In this document: positions 1-9,135 of the stretch, in pieces
Layout of the letters: each line of letters starts with the position of its first letter
Position numbering within the stretch: position 1 is the first letter of the stretch
Assembly: GCA_018398765.1 (NCBI GenBank)
Contig: JAHBMJ010001100.1
Span: 25,001-35,824, forward strand
Length of the DNA stretch: 10,824 nucleotides
Direction of reading: 5' to 3'
Source of the DNA: Chromera velia
Taxonomy: Eukaryota > Sar > Chromeraceae
Program-made: the position numbers and the translations under genes
Notes under the pieces: generated by a model
Database searches by the model: none
Seen by the model: only the letters and a program-made list of their open reading frames with translations
What the model was told of the DNA's origin: nothing

Positions 1-16
1 CTCTCTCTCTCTCTTT

Positions 17-52
<36 letters not shown>

Positions 53-80
53 TGTCTGTGTCTGTGTGTGTCTGTGTGTT
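1..80. repeat. Compound (CT)n-(GT)n microsatellite
   Basis: CT repeats at 1-16 are followed by about 16 GT units at 20-51 and then imperfect CTGT/GTGT to 80. The array runs up to the proposed acceptor at 82-83 and probably forms the 3' end of an intron whose donor is off-window. Confidence 0.95.
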
Positions 81-83
81 CAG

Positions 84-161
84 GAGAATGCGCTCAGGTC
101 GACAGAATTGAAGTTGGAAGACCTCGATGCAAATGCCTCGAACAGGGATGGAAACAGGGAT
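84..161 (+). CDS. Exon 1 of visible gene (residues 1-26)
   Basis: Acceptor TTCAG ends at 83 after a CT/GT repeat, and the donor at 162 is GTCAGT. The 78-nt frame starting GAG is open and reads ENALRSTELKLEDLDANASN followed by RDGNRD, hydrophilic and helix-like. It leaves phase 0, as exon 2 needs. If the donor is not used, the same frame meets TGA at 180-182, so this could instead be the last exon of an upstream gene. A second frame is also open across the exon, which lowers confidence. Confidence 0.5.
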
Positions 162-2948
162 GTCAGTCGTTGCATGAGATGAGTAGCCAGCCAGGATGTT
201 GACGGAAGCACTAAAGGACTTTTGCGATGTCTCGTGCATCCTCCAGGAAGGAAACATGCACACAGCCTTCTTCACCTCTGCACTGTGGCAGCAAAATACG
301 TGGCAGTTTTTCATAACTGGAAAACCCATGAGTTTCTTTTGCTTCGCTCCCTGCTCTGACATGCGCCCGTCGGTTTCTCGACTGTCTTGCGACCATGCAT
401 GATTTTTTTGTATTTTTGGCCGCGATTACCCTGCGCGTCAGTCCTTGTCTTGAAGAACATCACTGCTTACACATGTCTTTGCTGTGCTGATGCAAGTAAA
501 GTGACAACACGTAGTATTAAATTTGCGTACCTGCTACCGTTGCAGCTCTTGCGCGTTGCGCATCTCTGCAAACAGTGGGGCACCGTGGTGCAGCTCCACA
601 AGGAGTTTCTGGAGCTGCGCAAGGGCCCGTCAGTCGCTTTTCTTTCTTCTGCACTTGCCTGTCTCCCTCCTTGTTGTGTGTGTCTCTATGCCCCTCCTCC
701 TCCCCTCCGCGCCCCCCATGACGGGCTGCCCGTCTGTCTCAATCGGAACCGGTTCGTCTGACGCCTTTTAGCGTGTGTTTTTCCTTCTGCTTTCTTGAGA
801 AAAGGGAACGGAAGATAATGCCCAAGAGAGTTGAGTAGCACCATGACCTCCCATCGCATGCGGAGGTGTCAACAGTGCACTGGAAGGGTGTGTGTTGTAC
901 CACAGGTGTAAACGAGTTCCACTTGCTGTGTGAGGTTGACGAAACAAAAGACGGTGCAGAGGAAGACCTGCGCATCCAATGAATGTACAATCCCCCCAAG
1001 TGCATGAGATCGGAAAGACACCCACCCGCCCGTCCGCCCGCAATCGGTCCATCGAAGGGGAATGGAAGGGACTGGATTTTCTTTTTCATTTGTGATCTTT
1101 CTCTGTTTGGCTGGATGCTGGTAATGCAAATCCGACACGGAACGCCGCTTTCTCTTTCTTCATTGTCGCTGATGTTGAAAGTGCAGCTACGAAGAAGAAA
1201 CGAGAGGAGGCGTGAAGTAAAAGCACGCGCATGTGTGTGTGTTTGTGGCATTGAATGATCGAATGATGCAGCATGAGGGAAAGGGAAACGTACAAGGACA
1301 GCGACTGGAAGAAACTGAGAAAGGCGATCCGTGAGATCGCCGACGGGAGCCTTTCAGGCAACCAGAAGCTGGTCAGTCTGTCCGGCAGGGAGGCGGGCAG
1401 GCACTTTGAGGAAGGCAGGCTGGGAGGCTGGGAGGCAACTCCGTTTTCTGCTCGACTTATTGGCCCATACAAATTCGCGAGAAAAAAAGAGGGGTTTCCT
1501 TTTTGTCTCCTTTTTTTTGGTTTTCCTTTTCCGGGTGTTGGGCCTTTTCACTTCGCGATCTCTGGTTCTCCCTCCTCTCTCCCTTCGCCTGCTTTCCTGT
1601 CTTTCCCCGTTCCTTCTTTCTGCAGACCGAGTTCTGCGAGAAGAACAGAATCCAAATCGACGAAGAGCACTGGCAGGACATTTCCTGGAAGGACATTGCC
1701 AAGAGTAAAGATCTCGTCAGTCAGTCATTAGTTGTCGATCGAGGACGGAGGGAAGGGGCTTGCCTTTGCCTGCCTTGCTGGATCTTGATTTGCTTCCTCG
1801 ATCAGCAGCTCTTTGTCGAAGAGAAGAAAAACCGTCGCGTCTGTTCAGACACTTCAGACACAACGGAGTGGGAAAGAAGGACGAAAGGGAAAACACGAAG
1901 AGCAAAAAACGAAAAAGTAAGACAGAAGGGAAGAAAAAAAAAAACGTCACGTTCTCATTCCCCCCTACGAGTCCTCCCCATCATGCTCGTGCTGTCCAGA
2001 TGCGTTTCTCTCTTCCTCCCTCCCTTGTTTGTTTGTTTGTAAAGGCACCGGAAAGGGGTTTTCGACTCGCCGCCTACCTGCCTGCCTGCCTGACTGCGTG
2101 CCCTTTTGTATGTCGATGCTCGCTGATTGCTCTCTTCTGTTTCTTACCTGTCCATCGGTGCATAAACTCGCTTCCTTCTTCTGCCTCTCTGTGGCTTGTT
2201 AGGTGTCCGAAATAATCTCTCCTCTCTTCTGCTTTCTCTTTCTCTTTCTGTTCCTCTTTCTCTTTCTCTCTTTCTCTCTCTCTCTCTGTCTGTTGCAGAC
2301 CTGGGAGGCGGGAAAGTTTTTCGGCGTCCTTCTCCGCTCACCGTTCGTCGACGAAGTCGAAGGGGACGTGGATGATGATGACAAAGATGATGACGAGTGG
2401 AACGGATTGAAGGGGAACCGGCTGCTGAGGTCGTTTTTCGGAATCACCAAGAGCAGATATGGGAAGGCATACACATGGGCAGATCTCAGAGGATGGGTCT
2501 GTCGGTCGGTCTGTCTGTCCTTGCAAGGTTCTTTGTTTGTTGGATAGAAGTTGGAATTCAATGGCATGAGCTGACGTGTGACCTCTCCTCTGCAGCCTTC
2601 CTTGTCTAGAAGATTTGCTTTTTGTTTTGTCCTGTCTGGCTGTGGATGCCCCTTTTGCTCCCCATACATGTCTTGACCCTTTGACGCACTTGGCAGAAGC
2701 CTGTCTTTGTCCCGGTCGGCACACAGAGAAATCCAGACATCACAGTTTCTTGTCCCTCTTCTTTGCCCCGTGTGTGTGTATGTGTGTGTGGGGGTGCCCA
2801 ACGCTCTCTGTGCGTGCAGCTGAACAAGGACCCGTACAAGAAATTCCACGGATTCTCCAGTCTGCAGCCCGACAGCATCGGACGGGTCATCGCGGGTTCC
2901 TTCGATGCCTGTCGATACGACAAGTAAGTCTCTCTCCGTCTTTCTCTT

Positions 2949-2985
<37 letters not shown>

Positions 2986-4870
2986 CTCTGTCTGTGTGTG
3001 TTTGTGTGTGTGCGCGTATACTTCTCTGTGACTGCCGCTCCCATTTTTGAAGTGAGGGGCGGTTGGTGTTCCATCGCTGTCACGTGCTTGTTTTCTTCTT
3101 TCATTCTGTATGAATGCCACAATGACTGCACCCACGCGCCTGCTTTGGCTCTCCTTCTTCTCCGCTTCCCGAGCGAGCCTCCATGGGAGTATCCATCTGC
3201 CCCTCCAGAAAGAAGCAAGAAGCCCCCCCCCTCCCCCCCCCAACACACACACAGGAGGAATTACCACTTTTCCTGTTTTGTTTGTTTCTTTGTATGTTTG
3301 CATTGTTTCTGTGCGTGCAGGGAGGGAGTGCAGGTGGTGGAAGACTTTCTGCCCTTGCCGGTCTTCTACACCCTCAAGGCTCTGGTGTATGCACACTTCG
3401 CAGAACTCCAGAGAACGTCGGCCGCCCTTTTTTTCTTCTTGTCCTTTTTTCTCTGCTTCTTCTGCTTCTTTTGTACTGGACGCAAATCTGTAGCAGACTC
3501 GGTCGGGGTTGCAGAAAGGTATTCTGTGTGACGGAAACAGTAATGTGTCGTGTTGGGTTGTGTTGTGTGGGTGTTCAGTGAGAAAACTTTTCTTGAAAAG
3601 GAAAAGTGAGAAAAAAAAAAAAAAGAAAGAAACAAAGCGCTGTCCTGTCTTCAGACATCATGCAGAGAAACCGGAGAGAGGCTCGACCCAGACAGACAGA
3701 CCCAGACAAAAGTCCTGCCAATCCAAAAAAAGGAAAGAAGAAAGGAAGGAAGGAAGGAAGGAAGGAAGGAACAGACAGTCGATGCTGGCTGCATGGCTGG
3801 ACACTGATCGATTGAGACGTTCTCTTCGCTCTGCTGTCATTTATTCATTCACTCATTCATCGTCTTGTTGTTTCGTGTGATTCCTTCACCCCCGCCGGCT
3901 CCTTTTACTTGAGTCTTTTTCTCCGCCCCTTCCTCCACAGCGGCTTTTTCCCTATGTTGGAAATGTTCCTTGTGTTTTTTCTGGATGATACACGTCCCTT
4001 TGTCCTCTTTTTTTTGTATCAGCTTGTTTCCTTTCCTTGCCTTTCCTTGATTTCACTCACTCCTGCTGCTGCTGCTGCTGCTGCAGGGTCCTGAGGACGC
4101 AACACTTCGTGGACGACTCGGGGGGGTACAAGAGCAGACAGGCGTCAACGAGGGGAAACGTGACACACCGGTTGGTCGGTCGGGTGTTGAGAGAGAGGAG
4201 CGGGGTTCTTTCTCTTTGTTTCTTTTCTCCCTCTACTCTACTCTGCTACGGCTGCAGCCTTGCAAGCGACCCTCCCATCGGACTTTTTTGTTTTCGCACT
4301 ACCGCTGGATTGTATTCGGTCCCAGATGTTGTCTGTTCATTTGTGGAAAGACGCACTGTAGGGGTAGAACAAAAAGGCATGCAGGAGTGGTAGAAAAACA
4401 CGTCGGAGGAAATTTGTTTGCAGCCTGCCTTACCTGAACCATCCTGAATTGTCCATTTTTTAGTTCCCGAGACAGTCTCTTGATGCGCCTGCCTGCCTCT
4501 GCATTCCTGAAACAAGGACTCGGCTGGAAGGAAGAAAAGTGTTCGCAGAAACACCGCTGGCAAATCATGACGACAGAAAGATCATTCCGATAAGATCATT
4601 CCGTTGTCTGCCTCTACGACGTCTTCTCAGTAGGCTAACATTATAGATGGGAGACACGAAATAATGGAAGAAAAAGAAAATATTCAATGGAACTTCTTGT
4701 ATGCAGGCGCGTGGATGTGTCGACGCAAAACAACCTCCATGACGGTTCCAAACTCGCCATCCTGGCAGCGGCCCTCGAATACGTCCTGCACAACGAAGTG
4801 TACCCGAGGATGAGGTCCGTTGGTCCTTGTTGGTTTTTTTCTATTTCTTTCTTTCTTTCTTTTTTTTTTT

Positions 4871-4902
<32 letters not shown>

Positions 4903-4980
4903 TGTTTCTTTCTTTTTTTCTTTCTTTCTTTCTTTCTTTCTTTGATTGATTTTCCTCTCGATCGATCCCCTTTCCTCTTT

Positions 4981-5027
<47 letters not shown>

Positions 5028-8000
5028 GTCTCCCCCAACTTTTGGGGGGGGAGCTCTTGTTTTCTTCTTCCGTCAAGATTGATTTTCAGGCACTGCAAGT
5101 CGATTCCTTTCACTTTGTCCTTGTTGGATATCTTGTGCGCACAAAAAAGAGGAGGCTCTTTCTCTTTGTTTTGATGTGACGACTTCGCATTCCCCCAGTT
5201 CTCTGTTTCTATTCTCTCTCTCTCTCTCTCTCTCTCCCTGTGGCTTCTTTTGTTTTTGTTCAAAAGGATGAAGAGAGAAAGAAAAAGGAAAAGAAGCCAA
5301 GTTGTATAGTCTGTCCTTGCACCGGTTCTACACGAAGCAGCAGAGAGGCCACACACACACACACACACACACAGCGAGTTGGAGGATTCAATCTGGTTGG
5401 TCATGGTGTCAGACGGGTGACAGCTGAAGGGAAAAACTCACCAGTCTAGCCTCTGTGTGAGCATATCTGCCCCCCACTCTTGAGTCCCTTCCCTTTCTTT
5501 GCGTCTTGCAGAGCCCTCCTGGCGATCATTCAGAAGTCCCCGAAGAGACAGAATCCCCTCATGTTCGCCACCAGAAGGGTTGCCTCCGGTATGTCTGTCT
5601 GTTTATGAGCGCCCCCTGATTGTTTTTCTGCCTGTTCATTTGCACGGCTCTGAGGGTTCACAAGAACGAACAGCAGTGAAAGATACTTCAAAGCATCGTA
5701 CAAAATCGACTGTCTGTCTACCTTCCCGACGTCCAAATCCTTGACACCCCCCCCCCCGGATGATGATGGGATCATGGGATGGGACAGGACGAGTGTCCCT
5801 CTACCTGCACCCCCCCGTCCCTTGAAACGAAGGGAGGAAGGGAGGGAGGAAGGAAGAAAACCACGTAGACAGAGGAGAGGAGAGGCCTTCGCACAGGCCA
5901 AACCTTTCAGTCAGTCAGACGAAGAGCCGCCGTGATATTTTACGTTTTCGCACCCCTTGGGACATGAGTGTGAGAGCTGCAATCATTGACTTTGTTGGGT
6001 TTGGTTGTGTGTGCTTCCGTGCGTGCGGGAGTGCGTGCGTGCTTCGGCGCGTGTGTGCAGGTTACATGATGAGCGTGGGGCCTCACAGGGACGTCCAGGA
6101 GTCGCACCAGGACTACTCGGAGGAAATCAGCTTCTGGGCGTACGTCCTTCTTTCCCTCCTTTGTTTCCTGTGCATGCATTAATGCATGAATTCCCTCTCT
6201 CCTCCCTTCCCCCATCCCCTCCTGCAAGTGAAATGAATGAATGCAGACCGAGAGACGCCCTTCGTGTCCCACTGTGGGGGCATCTATTGAGGACTTTTTG
6301 GTTTTTTATCCGTTGAGCGACGTAGAAAGAAAGAAGGAAGTAGTCTGTCTATCTGAATTGTAAAAAGAAGGCGGGGAGAGAAATGCAGATAGAGAGAGAG
6401 AAGATGAACAGAGAATGAAGGCCAGAGAAGGAGAGTTCGAGAGACAGACAGACACACTCGGAGTGACGTCGAAGCGATTGAGAGTTCCCCTCATCTCACT
6501 CACTCTGTCTTCCTCTCCATGTCTGTCTACCATGTTATGCTATGTTATGCGTGGTTGTGTACAGAAACACGATCCAGATTTTCATTCCCCTGGTGGACAT
6601 CCATCAGAAGAACTCGGCAACCCTCTTCGAGTTCTCGAGTCAGTGTGCCCGTCTCTTTCTTTCTCTTTCTCTTTCTCTCTGTCTCCTTTCTGCTCTCTCC
6701 CTGGTGGGTTGGCTCAAGTGCTGTCTATTCTTTCTCTCCTCTCTCCACTGGTCCCCTTCAAAAAATCAAATAAAACGAATACATTGCCGCATATTTTGAT
6801 AGGTGACAGACCACTAGCAGAGAAGATAAGCACTTAGGGGAATTCAATTAATTTCATACGGAGAGAACTGATAAGAAGGAGAATGTCTTCCTTCTTATCA
6901 ATCAGTCTGTTTGATTCGTATCCAACCATGCTTCAATCAACATGCGATCACAATTCAATGAATCCATGCGGCGCGCCTGCCCCGCGTATCTCAATAGGAT
7001 GCGGCGGCGGGCACCTCCATATTGAGCCCTTACATATTTCAACACATTGAAGATGAGTCAGGCAGGCAGGAATCGTGATGAAGGAAGTGCATGCAGTCGG
7101 TCGGTCATTCACACGCACATGCAGCTCCTCTCTGTTGCCGATGCCTGCCGTGAGCGCACGTGCATGCATGCAGCATCTTCCCTTCTTCTTTCGTTCCTTC
7201 CGGCCTGTCGGTCATTGCAATTGCAGATGAATACCAGTACTACTCCAACGCCCCCGCGAACTCTGCCATCGTGATGGTAAGTAAGTCATCCTCAATGAAT
7301 ACCGCATCATGCCACAAATCACACAGACAGGGAGGGAAAGAGAGAGTAGCGTTTCCTCTCATCTTAAATCATTGGCGGACCCGACGGCAGGCAGTCTCCT
7401 GATGAGGGGTGAATCAATGAATCTGTGCAGTGGAAGGAAGGAAGCCCAGTCTCGTCATTGGACCTCTCCTCACTCTCCCCTTCCGCCCCCCTTGGTGCTC
7501 TCTTGGGGGGTATTTGGGCTCATCTTACCCTCTCCTGGCTTTGTCTCCCTTTTCTTCTTTCGGTATCCGAATGAATGTGTACGTCTGTGGGCGCGTGCGT
7601 GTTTGTGGGTTGGTCTCTCTGTCTCTCACGCACGCATGCACTCCCTTACTTACCCGCAGTAAAAAGGGAGAAAGAAAGAGCCCCGCACAGGAGACGAAGG
7701 AGCAAATGGACACACAAACGTAATGTGATGCGTTGAACATTCAGCAGAAGAGCGGAAACTCTTCCCTGCCCACTACCAAAAGATATGAATGTGCGTCTCT
7801 CTTGCGCATCTATCTGCCTTTCTGCCTGTCTGCGTACATGCATGCATGCATGCAGGACAACTATGTGCGGCACAGGGGGACCCCCCACATCGACAACTCA
7901 CACCGCCCGCTCATCTATACCTCCTGGGTTGACACCGAAAAGGACATGGAGAGCAAGACCAACCAGTAGTCAGTCAGGGGGAGGAAGGGAAGCGAAGAGA

Positions 8001-9055
8001 GAAAGAGGCAAAGGTGCGGAGAAAGAGCGCGTGGGTGCTTCCGGCCGCGTCTCCTGAGGGGTGTCGAGGTCAATCAATGCTTTGTTTCCTCCTTCCCTTC
8101 CTTTTCTTGCTCTCTCTCTCTTTCTGATTGACTCTACGGCCACTGGTGTCAGGACCGCTTGGACTTTCTGTCTGTATGTCTGGATGTCTGTCTGAAAATG
8201 CGCGGGGGAGGTTTCCTCCCCGCATTTTTCAAATGGGCGTCTAGAAAGGAAAAAATGTTGGGGGGAGGGAATCGCATTCCTTCCTTCCTTCCTTCGACGA
8301 GGACACCCAACAAAGGGTTCATCGAACTGCAAAAACCACGTGGACAGATAGATGTGCGATTTCATGTTCTCTGTTTCTGTCTGCCTCCTTGTTCCCGCCC
8401 CCCCGCAGCAACTGGGGTTTCAACAACCTGAACAAGAAGGAAGGGACGGGAAGGGGAACTCTAAGGGAGACGAAGGGAAAGGAGAAGATCCGCCGGACCA
8501 TGTTCCCCTCCAGAGAACTCGTCCGGTCTCACTTCGCGATGGTCCCCGGGGGAGTGCAGGCCATCACGCAGGCGACGGGGATTAGCGAGGAGGACTTGCT
8601 GGAGGGTCTTCCTTCCATGTGAGTGAGTGAGGGAGTGGGGAGTGAGAGTGTGTGGAAGAGTGGATGGAGTCACTAACGGGAGTAGAGGAGTTGACAGGAA
8701 AGGAGATGAGTGAGGGTCCCGGCAGCTTTTGGGGGGTCCATGCATACTGCCTGGTGGCCTGATTGCTTATCTGTCTCAACAAGCTACGGTGGTGAAGTTC
8801 GGTGATCCGGTGTCTGAGGGTCTGTAGCTGGGTGCATTCATATGTTGTGCGCGTGATCCCATGTGCTGTCTGTCTGTCTGATACCAGCTGGAATGTTTGT
8901 GGGTGTGAGTGCCTTGTGTCTGGCCCAGTACTGGTGTTATCCGGATTATCGCCCTTTTTCTGCTTGCGTGCACTGTGTGTGCGCACCCAGCAGTATGCGA
9001 ATGTAAGTATTCACACACATATCAATACCAATCAATCCGTCAGATTGAATTGATT

Positions 9056-9135
<80 letters not shown>

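Larger units (their letters stand above)
4815..5511 (+). other. Intron 9, the most repeat-rich intron
   Basis: GTCCGT...TTGCAG, 697 nt. It holds, in order, a TTTC array, two CT repeats, an A/G-rich segment and a CA repeat. No exon is seen in it. Confidence 0.75.

Noticed and set aside
739-1251. 170-codon open frame on the minus strand
   Set aside because: It lies inside intron 2, has biased Ser/Arg/His composition, and shows no recognisable motif or flanking splice sites.
2199-3248. 349-codon open frame on the minus strand
   Set aside because: It overlaps exons 5 and 6 on the other strand and is largely Arg/Glu repeats from the CT microsatellite. There are no domain features.
3504-3525. Possible 22-nt microexon between TAGCAG and GTATTC in intron 7
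   Set aside because: Its length breaks the phase match between exons 7 and 8, and the acceptor context is weak.
3746-3772. GGAA array as a possible CRISPR or direct-repeat system
   Set aside because: It is a plain tetranucleotide microsatellite without spacers.
4160-4165. GTGACA as donor of exon 8
   Set aside because: It leaves phase 0, which sends exon 9 into a stop frame; GTTGGT at 4171 keeps the frame.
4841-5404. 187-codon minus-strand frame of Lys/Glu/Arg repeats
   Set aside because: It is a translation of the TTTC and CT arrays of intron 9.
7745-7794. Possible extra exon reading QKSGNSSLPTTKR
   Set aside because: Neither available donor keeps phase 0, and inserting it would split the AIVM-DNYVRHRG strand that aligns contiguously with PhyH proteins.
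8193-8231. Hairpin as a rho-independent terminator
   Set aside because: It lies in a eukaryotic intron and is not followed by a T-run on the + strand.
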